From assembly GCF_000403785.1 (NCBI RefSeq), contig NZ_APHJ01000031.1, positions 19,174 through 83,173 of the forward strand: a stretch of DNA of 64,000 nt, written 5' to 3'. The stretch's first letter is position 1. Each line of letters opens with the position of its first letter. Of the stretch, positions 26,771 to 36,641 are shown piece by piece. The position numbers and the translations under genes were made by a program. The notes under the pieces were generated by a model. That model saw nothing but the letters and a program-made list of their open reading frames with translations. It was not told the origin of the DNA and ran no database searches. The DNA is from Gillisia sp. CAL575. GTDB lineage: Bacteria; Bacteroidota; Bacteroidia; Flavobacteriales; Flavobacteriaceae.

Positions 26771-27706
26771 ATGCGTAATTACTTTTATATACTTTTTTTA
26801 TTCCTTGGTTTCACCTCTTGTGATGATGGCGATATCATAATTAATAATTTCGATTTTGAAGATGATACTTTATCGAGTTGTGTTAAGGAAGGGACGGCAA
26901 AGGTTTTATACATAATTAATAATGATGACGTTTTTGAAACTATTTCACTTCAAGCTACTAATACATCCTTTTCTGCTCTTTCAAATGTTTTAACTACAGA
27001 TACTATTCGTGATATTTCATTTAATCTTACCTCCACTAATAAGCTTACCTATAGAACTTATGATGGAACGATACCAACCACCTATTTTTGTTCTGATATT
27101 CCACCAAGTAACCCAAAAGTGAATGAGGAATTTATAAGTGTTGGTGGGACAGTTAAAATTTCTACCACAAGAATTTATCTTGACTCCACAGATAGTGATG
27201 GTGACGGAATTAAAGATGTAGATGAATTTGATGGAGATACCGATGAAGATGGGATTCCTGATAAATTTGATATAGATGATGATGGAGATAATGTACTTAC
27301 ATCTACAGAACTGTATGCTACAGGCGACAATACCGTATTTCAAGATACCGATCAAGACGATACACCAAATTATTTAGACGACGATGATGACAATGATGAA
27401 GTGAAAACAATATTTGAAGTTTCAGAAGACAATTTATTACCTACAGCCGCAGGAAATTTCAATGATGCTGGTCTTGCAAATTACTTGAATTTTGATATTT
27501 CAGATAAATATCTCGGAGATATAGAAATACTAGTTAATGAATTTAAAGTTAAGTACACCTCTATAATCACTATAGAAAATTTACAATTACAAAATCAAGA
27601 TGGAACAGGAGAGGTGATTTCGTTTGAAACTTATAGATTAGGAGAATATAATTCAACTTCTACGCCTTTAATTATAGCTCCCACAACTACTGAAACCGAT
27701 AATTAA
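26771..27706 (+). CDS. Lipoprotein with thrombospondin type-3-like calcium repeats
   Basis: A 311-residue lipoprotein (lipobox FTSC). The middle contains aspartate-rich repeats of the thrombospondin type 3 kind (DSDGDGIKDVDEFDGDTDEDG and DIDDDGDN, then DTDQDDTPNYLDDDDDND), expected to bind calcium and give a rigid spacer. Flanking regions are beta-rich without recognised domains. It is likely surface-exposed or periplasmic; the function is unknown. Its stop codon overlaps the end of the convergent Smr gene by 4 bp. Confidence 0.78.
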   Translation: MRNYFYILFLFLGFTSCDDGDIIINNFDFEDDTLSSCVKEGTAKVLYIINNDDVFETISLQATNTSFSALSNVLTTDTIRDISFNLTSTNKLTYRTYDGTIPTTYFCSDIPPSNPKVNEEFISVGGTVKISTTRIYLDSTDSDGDGIKDVDEFDGDTDEDGIPDKFDIDDDGDNVLTSTELYATGDNTVFQDTDQDDTPNYLDDDDDNDEVKTIFEVSEDNLLPTAAGNFNDAGLANYLNFDISDKYLGDIEILVNEFKVKYTSIITIENLQLQNQDGTGEVISFETYRLGEYNSTSTPLIIAPTTTETDN

Positions 27707-28254
27707 GAGTTCTGAAAAATATATACTTCTGTAGCGCCTAAGCCATATTTCTGGAAATTTGCGTCGTAAAACTTAAGATTATCATATCTGGCTAATAAAT
27801 AATCTAGCTCAGCCTTTAATACACCCTCTCCCACTCCATGTATAAATACAATCTTCGGGATGCGTTTGCTAATAGCAAAGTTAATTTGACGCTTAGCAGT
27901 GTCTAATTGAATATTTAAAATATCGAAATTACTCATTCCCCTATAGGAGTTTACTAATTTCTCTATATGCAAGTCCACTTCCATTGGTGGAGCATTTCGT
28001 TCTTTAGGTTTAATTTTTACAGATTTAGCCCGATTTGTAGGTTGCTTTTCCTTAATTATATCTGAAAAAGAGACGTTTTCTGTAGCGATCATTCTACTCT
28101 GTTCCTCTTCGATCTTAACTAGTTCTGAAGCTTCAAATTCCATTAAGAATCCTTCAGAAGTTTCAACATAAATAGTTTTCCCATCTATATTGATAACTCT
28201 TCCTTTTAAAGCGTCGTCCAACACTTCTACTTTGTCATTAACTTCAAATTTCAT
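27703..28254 (-). CDS. Smr-domain protein
   Basis: A 183-residue protein. The C-terminal 85 residues are an Smr domain as found at the end of MutS2: VDLHIEKLV (DLH motif), then IVFIHGVGEGVLKAEL (the HGxG motif) and YGLGATEVYI. The first 75 residues form a small SH3-like or beta-barrel part (GRVINIDGKTIYVET) seen in other Bacteroidota Smr proteins. Smr domains can act as DNA or RNA endonucleases; the substrate here is unknown. It overlaps the small membrane gene upstream by 4 bp and so is translationally coupled to it. Confidence 0.88.
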   Translation of the reverse strand: MKFEVNDKVEVLDDALKGRVINIDGKTIYVETSEGFLMEFEASELVKIEEEQSRMIATENVSFSDIIKEKQPTNRAKSVKIKPKERNAPPMEVDLHIEKLVNSYRGMSNFDILNIQLDTAKRQINFAISKRIPKIVFIHGVGEGVLKAELDYLLARYDNLKFYDANFQKYGLGATEVYIFQNS

Positions 28255-28463
28255 AATTCAGGTTTTTCTTCATTATTATCGTCCTCATCATCCTTGGTTT
28301 CAACCCAAAAATTAGTTGCCCGGTACAATCCAAACATGATAATTACCAATCCTAAAACTTGTAAATATCGATTTCTTTCTTCCATAGAAATCGTATAAAT
28401 CATTATTGCTCCCCCAATTAGTATTAATATTGTATTGATGAGCTGTCCGTATTTTTTGTTCAT
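28251..28463 (-). CDS. Small two-helix membrane protein
   Basis: A 70-residue protein with two hydrophobic segments (INTILILIGGAIMIYTI and VLGLVIIMFGLYRATNFW) and an acidic, charged C-terminal tail (ETKDDEDDNNEEK). No family is recognised. The overlap of 4 bp with the Smr gene and the good start make it a real gene. It leads the two-gene operon. Confidence 0.7.
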   Translation of the reverse strand: MNKKYGQLINTILILIGGAIMIYTISMEERNRYLQVLGLVIIMFGLYRATNFWVETKDDEDDNNEEKPEL

Positions 28464-28641
28464 AATGCACTGATAATTAACACTTAAAGACTAAAATGCC
28501 TATATTCACTTAAAATAAGAACTTCAGGGTAAGCACATATGTTGTGATTTCCAAAATTCTTTTCAATTTACCGAGGCCAGCCTCGAGTAATTAAGCCCTC
28601 CATGAGGGGTTAAAATACTTTTTAATTAGAATCTTAAGGTG

Positions 28642-30396
28642 ATGAGGCAAATATACATTTTAGTACTAATTATAATACCATTCGTCGCACATTGTCAATT
28701 AAACATTAAACCAAATCAAGATATAGAAACTTATTTATATTCTGAGGGTGCTTTGGTGTATGTAGAACAAGGAATTAATTTAACGTCTAATCCTGGAGAT
28801 AATCCAACAGCCAGTATTTATTTAAGGAAAGAAGCTCAATTAATTCAAGGTAATACTAATTCTAAGAACAGCGGAGAAGGTATGATCTCTTTATTTCAAG
28901 AAGGAAATGCAAGTGAATTTACTTATAACTATTGGAGTATGCCTGTTAGCACCCCTTCCACAAATAATACTTTTGGGAATTTATTTTTTGATCCTAGTTC
29001 TAGAACCGAAAGTTTTCCCGCAATAATCACTTCCAATTATAATGGAAGCTCCCAACCATTAAGCATCTCTAATAAATGGATCTATAAATTTTCCGGATAC
29101 GAATATTCCGACTGGGAATTTATTGGTGAAAATTTTAATATTCTGCCTGGCGAAGGATTTTCTATGAAAGGTGTAAGTGGAACAAATACCAATATAAACA
29201 TATATAACATTCCCAATAATTCCGGAAACAATCAGCGGTATGATTTCCGAGGGAAACCAAATTCAGGAATTTATGAATTAAACATTCTGGAAGGGAGTAA
29301 TAAACTTATTGGAAATCCCTACCCTTCTGCTTTAGACTTGAATGCTTTTCTACAAGAAAATACAAATACCACAGGAATTGCTTATTTCTGGGATTCAAAA
29401 AATATAGCCTCTCATTTTTTAAAAGAGTACGAAGGTGGTTATGGCGCTTATTCTCCCGGTGCAGGAATCTATGGTTATGTGCCCGCTATCTTCAACAAAT
29501 TTGATGGCTCAGGAAATACAATTTCAGAAGGCGGAACTATTGGATCATATTACGCTAGAAGATTTTCTCCAATAGGTCAGGGTTTTATGGTTATTGGTAG
29601 TGAAGATGGTAAAATTACGTTCTATAATAAATATCGAAGCTTTATAAAAGAAGATCAGATTTTTTCTGAATTCAAATCTAGGATAGGGAATACAAAAATG
29701 GCAGATATTGAAGAGTTTCCAATGTTAAGATTAAATATTGAATTACAGAACAATAACATTAGGCAAATCCTTTTAGTACTGCGAGATAATTCTACAAAAG
29801 CAGTAGATCATGCAATGGATGCTATAAATTCTGAATATTTAAGTGCTGATGCAGGCTGGCTAATTGAAAATGAGAATTATCTTATTAACATTAGGCCTCT
29901 AGATGAATTCGAAGAAATTCCCCTATATGTTTTACTGGCTGAATCCTCAGAGATCGTTTTTAGTATTGCTGAAATAAAGGGATTTTCATCTAAATTATAC
30001 TTATTAGATTCTTATAATAACAGATATTATAATTTAAGTAATGACCCTGTAAAGTTCAATTTGGAGTCTGGTGAATACTCCGAAAGATTTAAAATTACCT
30101 ATACCAACAATGAGCAAATTTATATTAATTGGGATATAGTTAAAGATATAAGCAATTTCAACATTTTCCAGAACAATCCAGAATCGAGATTAGAAATAAG
30201 AATTCCTGAAAAACCCATCCCAAGAGACATTATTCTTTTTGACAGTTTAGGAAAAAAAATAATTGAAAAGAAAGAAATTACTAACGAGAGCTACCACGAA
30301 TTTTCCACCAGAAAATTAAGCAAAGGATTATATATTCTTAAAATAATAAATAAAGATGATACTGTTATTTCCAAAAAAGTCATAATTTCAAATTAA
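28642..30396 (+). CDS. Secreted protein with type IX secretion (T9SS) sorting domain
   Basis: A 584-residue protein with a signal peptide (RQIYILVLIIIPFVAHCQ) and a C-terminal type A sorting domain of about 75 residues: the conserved features PRDIILFDSLGKKI, LSKGLYILKI and KKVIIS are visible. The body has no recognised enzymatic motif; aromatic and glycine-rich segments (YNYWSMPVS, IGNPYPSALD) resemble those in other flavobacterial T9SS surface proteins. It should be exported across the outer membrane and attached or released. I use the ATG at 28642, one codon after an in-frame GTG. Confidence 0.88.
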   Translation: MRQIYILVLIIIPFVAHCQLNIKPNQDIETYLYSEGALVYVEQGINLTSNPGDNPTASIYLRKEAQLIQGNTNSKNSGEGMISLFQEGNASEFTYNYWSMPVSTPSTNNTFGNLFFDPSSRTESFPAIITSNYNGSSQPLSISNKWIYKFSGYEYSDWEFIGENFNILPGEGFSMKGVSGTNTNINIYNIPNNSGNNQRYDFRGKPNSGIYELNILEGSNKLIGNPYPSALDLNAFLQENTNTTGIAYFWDSKNIASHFLKEYEGGYGAYSPGAGIYGYVPAIFNKFDGSGNTISEGGTIGSYYARRFSPIGQGFMVIGSEDGKITFYNKYRSFIKEDQIFSEFKSRIGNTKMADIEEFPMLRLNIELQNNNIRQILLVLRDNSTKAVDHAMDAINSEYLSADAGWLIENENYLINIRPLDEFEEIPLYVLLAESSEIVFSIAEIKGFSSKLYLLDSYNNRYYNLSNDPVKFNLESGEYSERFKITYTNNEQIYINWDIVKDISNFNIFQNNPESRLEIRIPEKPIPRDIILFDSLGKKIIEKKEITNESYHEFSTRKLSKGLYILKIINKDDTVISKKVIISN

Positions 30397-30453
30397 ATTA
30401 AAAGCTTCGGCACAAGCTCGGAGAAACAAAAATTTCTTTAAGGGTAATAAATT

Positions 30454-30738
30454 ATGGAAGACCTTTTACTTCCCTGCTTAAATAAACAACTATTTGGAAT
30501 TGAATGTTATGGCTGTGGTGGTCAACGATCTGTATTATTACTATTAAAAGGAGATTTTAATGGTGCATTTTTAATGTTTCCAGCAATCTATCCAATATTA
30601 ATTTTACTTGGTTTTGTGATCATCAACCTATTTTTTAAATTCCAGAAGGATTATTTCATCAAAATAACACTTATACTAGTAACAGCAGTTGTGCTAGCGG
30701 CTAGTTATTTAATTAAAATGTATCATTTTTTCAACTAA
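30454..30738 (+). CDS. DUF2752 membrane protein
   Basis: A 94-residue protein with the DUF2752 signature: a cysteine-containing N-terminal loop (CLNKQLFGIECYGCGGQRS) followed by GDFNGAFLMFPAIYP and two hydrophobic segments. The function of this family is unknown. It lies 25 bp upstream of the CCC-motif membrane protein, and the two are commonly neighbours in flavobacteria, so they probably form an operon. Confidence 0.85.
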   Translation: MEDLLLPCLNKQLFGIECYGCGGQRSVLLLLKGDFNGAFLMFPAIYPILILLGFVIINLFFKFQKDYFIKITLILVTAVVLAASYLIKMYHFFN

Positions 30739-30763
30739 AACCAACTTATAACGAATTCAACTT

Positions 30764-31096
30764 ATGGAATTAAACAAACAAGAATTACCAAATGCTACTT
30801 TAATCTTAATTTTAGGAATACTATCTATTTTGGGTTGTTGCTGTTACGGAATTGTAGGCGTGATATTTGGGATTATCACTTTGATCCTTGCAAAAAAAGC
30901 CATGAATATTTATAATGCAAATCCAGAAATGTATCTGGGGTATAAAAATGTGAAGATTGGTAGAATCCTGGCAATCATTGGACTGGTTTTGAGTGTGTTA
31001 TTTTTACTGACTTTTATTGGAGCACTTATATTTTATGGCGGAATGGAAGGCTTGGAAGAATTCCAACGCGAGATGATGGAGCAACAAGGAATGTAG
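30764..31096 (+). CDS. CCC-motif membrane protein
   Basis: A 110-residue protein with two to three hydrophobic segments. The first contains the CCC triplet (LSILGCCCYGIVGVIFG), the name-giving feature of this flavobacterial family, followed by a positively charged loop (KKAMNIYNANP) and a second helix (IGRILAIIGLVLSVLFLL). The C-terminus is acidic and glutamine-rich. The function is unknown. A strong hairpin ends the transcript at 31110-31150. Confidence 0.82.
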   Translation: MELNKQELPNATLILILGILSILGCCCYGIVGVIFGIITLILAKKAMNIYNANPEMYLGYKNVKIGRILAIIGLVLSVLFLLTFIGALIFYGGMEGLEEFQREMMEQQGM

Positions 31097-31109
31097 TTAA
31101 ACACCTATA

Positions 31110-31153
31110 AATACAAAGCCCAGAAATATTATATTTCTGGGCTTTGTATTTTA
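31110..31153. terminator. Strong bidirectional hairpin terminator
   Basis: A perfect inverted repeat with 20-bp arms around one T (31110-31150), with GC-rich centre AAAGCCCAGAAAT. It lies between the convergent CCC-motif gene and hisS. T's on both outer sides are modest, but stem strength makes termination likely. Confidence 0.8.
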
Positions 31154-31235
31154 ACCTAGCTTACAAGAACACTTGACCTGTGGCTTCTTTATTCTGATAG
31201 CTATTGGAATTGTTTCAGAGTCATAGTGAAATAAT

Positions 31236-32606
31236 TTATGTCAGCTTATCTATCATAGCTTCTAAAGATATTTTTTCCTGATCCCCAGAAATCATGTCTT
31301 TAAGACCATAGACTTTATTATTCATCTCTTTATCTCCTGCAAGGACAACAAATGGAATTTCCCGTCTATTGGCATAATTCATTTGCTTCTTCATTTTGGC
31401 TGCATCTGGATAAAGCTCTGCAGCAATTCCGGAATCTCTCAATTTCTGAACAGCCTTCAATCCATAAAGGGCTTCCTTTTCACCAAAGTTTATAAATAAC
31501 ACTTTAGTATTAGCTGTAACCGTATCTGGAAAAAGATTAAGTTCTTCTAATACAAGATAAATTCTATCCAATCCGAATGAGATCCCTACTCCGCTCATAT
31601 CTTTTAATCCGAAGATACCAGTAAGATCATCATATCTTCCACCGCCACCAATAGAACCCATATTAACATTAGATGGTGGTGCCACCTCAAAAATAGCTCC
31701 TGTATAGTAATTTAATCCACGAGCTAAAGTAACATCAAGATCTAAAACAGCCGATTTCAATGGCATTTCAGAAATTACATTTTGTATAAATTCCAATTCT
31801 TCAACACCTTTCAGACCAATTTCAGACTTAGAAAGAAGTTGCTTTAAAACCTCCACTTTCTCTCCAAAATTTCCTTTAAGTCCAAAAATTGGTTGAATAT
31901 TCTCTAAGGCTTCAAGGGAGATTCCCTTCTCAAGCATTTCCTTTTTCACACCATCTTCTCCAATCTTATCCAATTTGTCTAATGCAACAGTAAAATCTAT
32001 CAATCTATCTTGCTCACCAATTACTTCAGCAAAGCCAGATAAAACTTTTCTATTGTTAAGTTTTATGCTAACACCTTCCATCTGAAGATTTGTAAACACT
32101 TCATCATATAACTGAATGAATTCTACTTCTTGCCACAAGCTGTTACTACCAACCACATCTGCATCGCATTGGAAGAACTCTCTAAATCTACCCTTTTGCG
32201 GTCTATCTGCTCTCCACACTGGTTGGATCTGGTAGCGCTTAAACGGAAACTCTACTTCGCTTTGGTGTTGTACCACATATCTTGCAAAAGGAACCGTAAG
32301 ATCGTATCTCAAAGCTTTTTCACTTATAGAAGGCGTAAGCTTTAAACTATCTGATTTGTTATAGGCTTGTTGATCTGCCTTTTTAAGGAAATCTCCTGAA
32401 TTTAAGATCTTAAAGATCAACCTATCCCCTTCTTCCCCATATTTACCCATCAAAGTATCTGAATTTTCAAAACTTGGAGTTTCAATTGGTTGAAATCCGA
32501 ATTTTTCGAATTGCGCTTTAATCGTATTAATAATATAAGTACGCTTAGAAACTTCTAAAGGAGAAAAATCTCGGGTACCTTTAGGGATCGATGGTTTTTG
32601 TGCCAT
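31236..32606 (-). CDS. hisS: Histidyl-tRNA synthetase
   Basis: A 456-residue class II synthetase that charges tRNA-His. Motif 1 begins near [15 protein letters not shown], motif 2 is [21 protein letters not shown], the histidine-specific segment [18 protein letters not shown] (read with its neighbours) is present, and motif 3 is [13 protein letters not shown]. The C-terminal anticodon-binding domain starts near residue 365 ([12 protein letters not shown]). Length is right for the Bacteroidota form, which is longer than that of E. coli. It stands alone. Confidence 0.97.
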   Translation of the reverse strand: MAQKPSIPKGTRDFSPLEVSKRTYIINTIKAQFEKFGFQPIETPSFENSDTLMGKYGEEGDRLIFKILNSGDFLKKADQQAYNKSDSLKLTPSISEKALRYDLTVPFARYVVQHQSEVEFPFKRYQIQPVWRADRPQKGRFREFFQCDADVVGSNSLWQEVEFIQLYDEVFTNLQMEGVSIKLNNRKVLSGFAEVIGEQDRLIDFTVALDKLDKIGEDGVKKEMLEKGISLEALENIQPIFGLKGNFGEKVEVLKQLLSKSEIGLKGVEELEFIQNVISEMPLKSAVLDLDVTLARGLNYYTGAIFEVAPPSNVNMGSIGGGGRYDDLTGIFGLKDMSGVGISFGLDRIYLVLEELNLFPDTVTANTKVLFINFGEKEALYGLKAVQKLRDSGIAAELYPDAAKMKKQMNYANRREIPFVVLAGDKEMNNKVYGLKDMISGDQEKISLEAMIDKLT

Positions 32607-32941
32607 AATTTTATTTTGTGATATTATAGTGAACTATATTTAAAATATTGTTGAATTATCAATGTCAAAAAAGATAATATAAATCTTTTTTCTTATTAGT
32701 ATTATTTTTAAAGGTCACATCGAGCTAAGTCGAGATGTTTTAATAAGCCTTCGACTACTCTCAAGGAGACAAAAACTTAAAACCTTAAGCCAATTAAGTA
32801 AAAAGGATGATTTCAACAGTCAATTCAATTTTATTAATGCTGCAAATATCTTAATTTTTGAATGAACCAAAACTAATTTCAAAATTTAAGTAACATATAG
32901 GTATTTTATTAGTCTAATCTTTTTGTTAGACCAGATATATT
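32607..32941. other. 335-bp intergenic region with a degenerate repeat
   Basis: Between the divergent hisS and ABC permease genes there is no ORF of note. Positions 32713-32770 hold a decayed member of the dispersed repeat families (GTCACATCGAGC, then TCGAGATG and CTTCGACTACTCTCAAGG). The rest is AT-rich and must hold the two promoters; I could not find a full -33/-7 match. Confidence 0.6.
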
Positions 32942-34183
32942 ATGTTTCAACTTTTTAAAGAAAATGTAAGAATTGCTTTTGAATCTATTAAAAGTCAGAT
33001 TCTTAGAACTATTCTCACAGTATTGATTATCGCTATTGGAATTACTGCTTTGGTTGGTATCCTTAGTGCCGTTAGTGCTTTAGAGAATACTATTAGTAGT
33101 GATTTTGCTTCAATGGGTTCTAACACTTTTAATTTACAACGTTATGAATTTACAACGCAACGACGTGGAGGTGACGAAATAGAGAAAATAAATCCGATCT
33201 TGTCATACAGAGAAGTTAGAACTTTTAAAGAGAGTTTTATATTTCCTAAAACCCAAACTTCTCTTTCCTTTAATGGAACTGGAAATGCGGAAGTAAAATA
33301 TGAAAGTGAAAAAACAGATCCTGAAGTTTCGGTTATAGGAGTGAATGAAAATTATCTTACAAACTCTGGATTAAAATTAGAAAATGGTCGGGAATTTAAT
33401 TATTTTGATATTCAAAATAATAACAAAGTAGCCATTCTAGGTGCCGATTTTGCTGATGGACTTTTCAAGAACATGAATCCAATTAACAAAACAATAAGCG
33501 TTCGAGGAGCGAAATTCCAAGTCATAGGAATTTTAGAATCTAAGGGATCTACTTTTGGAAATAATCAAGATCTGCGCGTATTAATTCCTATAGAAACAGC
33601 GAGATCAATTTATACCCAACCCAACATTAATTATAATATTAGCGTAAAGGTTGATGATAAGGAGTTGATGGAAAGTGCACAAAGTGAAGCAATTATCACT
33701 TTTAGAAATATTCGTGGACTTAATCCTGTAGAAGATAATAATTTTGGAATAGAGAAGAGTGACGATCTTATTAACAGAATTCTCTCGATTACTGGGTATC
33801 TGAATATAGCAGCCTGGATTATTTCTATAATTACAATTTTCGGTTCTTCTATTGCTTTAATGAATATTATGTTGGTTTCTGTAGCAGAAAGAACTAGAGA
33901 AATAGGAATTAGAAAAGCATTAGGAGCCAAGAAAAGTACTATTGCAACTCAATTCTTTATGGAAACTCTTATCATTGGTCAATTAGGAGGTCTACTAGGA
34001 ATAATACTCGGAATTTTAATTGGATATGCAGTAGCTTCTGTAGCCGATTTTGATTTTGTAACTCCATGGAAAGCCATGTTATGGGCAACAGGAATTACTA
34101 TTTTAGTTGCGATACTAGCAGGAAGTTATCCTGCAAATAAAGCAGCAAAACAAGATCCAATAGAATCCTTGAGGTACGAATAA
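32942..34183 (+). CDS. ABC transporter permease of the MacB/FtsX type
   Basis: A 413-residue membrane protein with one N-terminal transmembrane helix (ILTVLIIAIGITALVGIL), a large periplasmic MacB-PCD-like domain of about 240 residues, and three C-terminal helices. The FtsX-domain cytoplasmic loop SVAERTREIGIRKALGAKK couples to the ATPase. Proteins of this type form mechanotransmission ABC systems for export or lipoprotein handling. No ATPase gene is adjacent, so its partner is encoded elsewhere. The lipoprotein gene 57 bp downstream may belong to the same unit. Confidence 0.9.
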   Translation: MFQLFKENVRIAFESIKSQILRTILTVLIIAIGITALVGILSAVSALENTISSDFASMGSNTFNLQRYEFTTQRRGGDEIEKINPILSYREVRTFKESFIFPKTQTSLSFNGTGNAEVKYESEKTDPEVSVIGVNENYLTNSGLKLENGREFNYFDIQNNNKVAILGADFADGLFKNMNPINKTISVRGAKFQVIGILESKGSTFGNNQDLRVLIPIETARSIYTQPNINYNISVKVDDKELMESAQSEAIITFRNIRGLNPVEDNNFGIEKSDDLINRILSITGYLNIAAWIISIITIFGSSIALMNIMLVSVAERTREIGIRKALGAKKSTIATQFFMETLIIGQLGGLLGIILGILIGYAVASVADFDFVTPWKAMLWATGITILVAILAGSYPANKAAKQDPIESLRYE

Positions 34184-34240
34184 TTGGCATTCAATCTTCA
34201 AAAATAGTATTAGAGACTCAATTTATCAAACAGCTATCTT

Positions 34241-34606
34241 ATGAAAAAATTTATCGGAATTTTAGGCATTTTAATGGTGCTAATTTCATGTGAGAAGTCA
34301 ACTACAATGAAACAAGTTACTATTGAAGATTTTAGTAAAAAATTTACCGACAGCTTAATTCCTGATCCAGAAAGAAAGGATTATTTCATTCATAAACTTG
34401 AAGCTAAAGGAAATACCAACGATTCCATTAAAGTAAGCATATCTTTATCGAATAGTGATAATAGCGCAGAGACGAGAGATTTCTTTTTAACTGGAGACTT
34501 TAATGAGACTATAGCAGGAGATTATTATGGTGATACGAATATCTATATAACTTTCGATCCATATAACGCAACTGAAGGTACCGTGGAGTTAAAATACCAG
34601 CTTTAA
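34241..34606 (+). CDS. Small lipoprotein of unknown function
   Basis: A 121-residue protein with a lipoprotein signal (KKFIGILGILMVLISC, lipobox LISC). The mature part is polar and beta-rich (VKIS-like strand alternation and YGDTNIYITFDP) with no domain I recognise. It follows the ABC permease by 57 bp and could be a periplasmic partner, but that is only position-based. Confidence 0.65.
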   Translation: MKKFIGILGILMVLISCEKSTTMKQVTIEDFSKKFTDSLIPDPERKDYFIHKLEAKGNTNDSIKVSISLSNSDNSAETRDFFLTGDFNETIAGDYYGDTNIYITFDPYNATEGTVELKYQL

Positions 34607-34712
34607 TTCCCAAATATCTGACTTCAATATTTTAAAAAATAAATTGTCTTCAGCAATTAAGACATAGATTCGTTAAAACGTAATAAGAAGTAAGTAACCT
34701 TCTCCTTTTAGA

Positions 34713-35189
34713 TTACTTATTCTCTACCATATCACTAAAATAATCAAATAATTGCCCTTTAGTAATTACAGCTCCTTGCTTAATTAAAGCAAAAATATCC
34801 TTATTTCTATCCTCGCTTACCGCTTTGGTAGAAGTATAAAGATTCACAGTATCATCCAACAAGTTAGTTTGAAGCCATTGATAGCCTTCTCTGGTTGTAA
34901 TATCTATAGCTTCGTTCTCCACTTTAACCGCAACGAGTTTTATTTCTGCCATGGTAATATTGAACAAATACATTTGATGCTTAGAAAAATGTTCTAGGTA
35001 AGTAACTTTCTCCAAAACACCTTCCCAAATAAGATCACTAAAAACATCCAACTCATCTTCGGCAACCTCAGGTTTATCTTGTTTTATCTTTTCCCACTCA
35101 TCTGCAGTAATAGATTGAGAGGCCAGAAAATTTATAAATTCCTGATTTAATTCTTCAAATTGTTCTTTGGTAAGTCTATTATATTTCAT
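34713..35189 (-). CDS. DUF6495-like conserved hypothetical protein
   Basis: A 158-residue, acidic, probably cytoplasmic protein without signal or membrane segment. It begins MKYNRLTKEQFEELNQEFINF and is mostly helical. I recognise it as a conserved flavobacterial protein (I believe DUF6495) often found next to the rpsF-rpsR-rplI operon, as here. The function is unknown. The terminator of the ribosomal operon lies between it and rplI, so it is transcribed separately. Confidence 0.65.
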   Translation of the reverse strand: MKYNRLTKEQFEELNQEFINFLASQSITADEWEKIKQDKPEVAEDELDVFSDLIWEGVLEKVTYLEHFSKHQMYLFNITMAEIKLVAVKVENEAIDITTREGYQWLQTNLLDDTVNLYTSTKAVSEDRNKDIFALIKQGAVITKGQLFDYFSDMVENK

Positions 35190-35280
35190 TTTTAAAATCC
35201 TGAAAAGTTAAAAGGTACATTTCTTCACTTATATAAATTCGAAAGAAATAACACTCCTTAATATATTCACTTTAAATTAA

Positions 35281-35330
35281 GCATAAAAAAAAGCTGCTCA
35301 AAAAATATCAATGATATTCTTTAAGCAGCT
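35281..35330 (-). terminator. Rho-independent terminator of rpsF-rpsR-rplI
   Basis: AGCTGCT (35292-35298) pairs with AGCAGCT (35324-35330), and AATATCA with GATATT inside, giving one long stem. On the minus strand it ends in a run of T8. Confidence 0.85.
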
Positions 35331-35346
35331 CAAATAAATTATTTGA

Positions 35347-35796
35347 TTAAGCCTCAGCTACAACGTCAAATGTAAAGGTAGAGATAACTTCACGGTGAAA
35401 ACGCAAAGTAGCCTCATATTGTCCTAAACGCTTAATGTTTCCACCGGCGATCGCAATATATTTTTTATCTAATTCTACACCTTCTTTTGCTAATGCATCA
35501 GATAAGTCTCCATTAGTAATAGATCCAAACATTTTGTCTCCACCACCTGCTTTAGCAGTAAGTTTCATTTCCAACCCGTTTAGTTTAGCCGCTTGTTTTT
35601 TAGCTGCATCTATATTCTTTTGCTCCTTAAAAGCTTGTTGTTTAATAGTTTCAGCTAATACCTTCTTAGCAGAAGGAGTTGCTAAATCTGCAAAACCTTG
35701 AGGGATTAAGAAATTTCTACCGTAACCATGCTTCACAGTTACCATATCATTTTTAAACCCTAAATTGTCTACGTCTTTTTTAAGTATCAATTCCAT
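35347..35796 (-). CDS. rplI: 50S ribosomal protein L9
   Basis: A 149-residue ribosomal protein. The N-terminal rRNA-binding domain MELILKKDVDNLGFKNDMVTVKHGYGRNFLIPQ fits the L9 signature (VKxGYxRNxLIP). A long connecting helix (about 40-75) leads to the C-terminal domain (GSITNGDLSDAL). It is the last gene of rpsF-rpsR-rplI, 13 bp after rpsR. Confidence 0.98.
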   Translation of the reverse strand: MELILKKDVDNLGFKNDMVTVKHGYGRNFLIPQGFADLATPSAKKVLAETIKQQAFKEQKNIDAAKKQAAKLNGLEMKLTAKAGGGDKMFGSITNGDLSDALAKEGVELDKKYIAIAGGNIKRLGQYEATLRFHREVISTFTFDVVAEA

Positions 35797-35809
35797 AATA
35801 GCCTCTTTC

Positions 35810-36106
35810 TTATTTTAATAAATCCGCAACATACGGCATTAATGCTAAATGACGAGAACGTTTAACCGCTACAGCCACTTTACGTTGATATTTTAAAGAA
35901 GTTCCTGTTAAACGACGAGGTAACAATTTACCTTGCTCATTTACGAAGCCCAATAACCAATCTGCATCTTTATAATCGATATATTTAATACCAGATCTCT
36001 TAAACCTACAATACTTTTTAGCTTTGTTGGTTTCTATATTCAACGGAGTTAAATACCTAATTTCTCCGTCTTTTTTTCCTTTTGCTTGTTGTTCAATAGA
36101 TGACAT
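35810..36106 (-). CDS. rpsR: 30S ribosomal protein S18
   Basis: A 98-residue ribosomal protein with the S18 core [19 protein letters not shown] and [18 protein letters not shown]. It has an N-terminal extension of about 20 residues, as is common in Bacteroidota. It lies 2 bp from rpsF, so the genes are translated from one message. S18 pairs with S6 on the platform of the 30S subunit. Confidence 0.98.
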   Translation of the reverse strand: MSSIEQQAKGKKDGEIRYLTPLNIETNKAKKYCRFKRSGIKYIDYKDADWLLGFVNEQGKLLPRRLTGTSLKYQRKVAVAVKRSRHLALMPYVADLLK

Positions 36107-36108
36107 AA

Positions 36109-36447
36109 CTACGCTTTTTCTTTGTTTCTATTTCTTCTTTTCTCAGCCCAAGCAATTGCATGCTTATCTAAACGTACAGTTAGATAACGCATCATACGCT
36201 CTTCTCTTCTGAATTCTACTTCTAAAGGATTAATTACCTCTCCTGGAGCTTGGAATTCGAATAAGTGGTAAAATCCACTTTTTTTGTGTTGGATTGCATA
36301 AGCTAATTTTTTTAGCCCCCAATCTTCTTTGGATACCATCTTGGCGCCGTTAGAAACAAGAAAATCTTCGTATTTCTTAACTGTCTCCTTTATCTGTTCA
36401 TCAGATAAAACGGGATTCAAGATGAAAACAGTTTCATAATGATTCAT
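36109..36447 (-). CDS. rpsF: 30S ribosomal protein S6
   Basis: A 112-residue ribosomal protein with the S6 fold: [20 protein letters not shown] at the N-terminus, [23 protein letters not shown] in the middle and [15 protein letters not shown] near the end. It heads the operon with rpsR and rplI and has a consensus promoter upstream (36475-36505), giving a leader of about 20-25 nt. Confidence 0.98.
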   Translation of the reverse strand: MNHYETVFILNPVLSDEQIKETVKKYEDFLVSNGAKMVSKEDWGLKKLAYAIQHKKSGFYHLFEFQAPGEVINPLEVEFRREERMMRYLTVRLDKHAIAWAEKRRNRNKEKA

Positions 36448-36474
36448 AAACTATGATTTAAATTAATTTGGCTG

Positions 36475-36505
36475 CAAAAGTAACACTATTTTTATTATAT
36501 GCAAA
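36475..36505 (-). promoter_or_regulatory. Consensus promoter of the rpsF operon
   Basis: On the minus strand TTTG (36502-36505), a 19-bp spacer and TACTTTTG (36475-36482) match the Bacteroidota -33/-7 consensus exactly. Confidence 0.8.
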
Positions 36506-36641
36506 GTCTTTCTTATTAGGTCCTATCAATAATATACACTTTAAATAGAGAAAAGGGTATTTCACCGACACCTTATTTCTATTTATCTTGTATTAGTAAA
36601 ATTTAATGAGTAATATTGTTAACACTTAACCTTACCAAGAC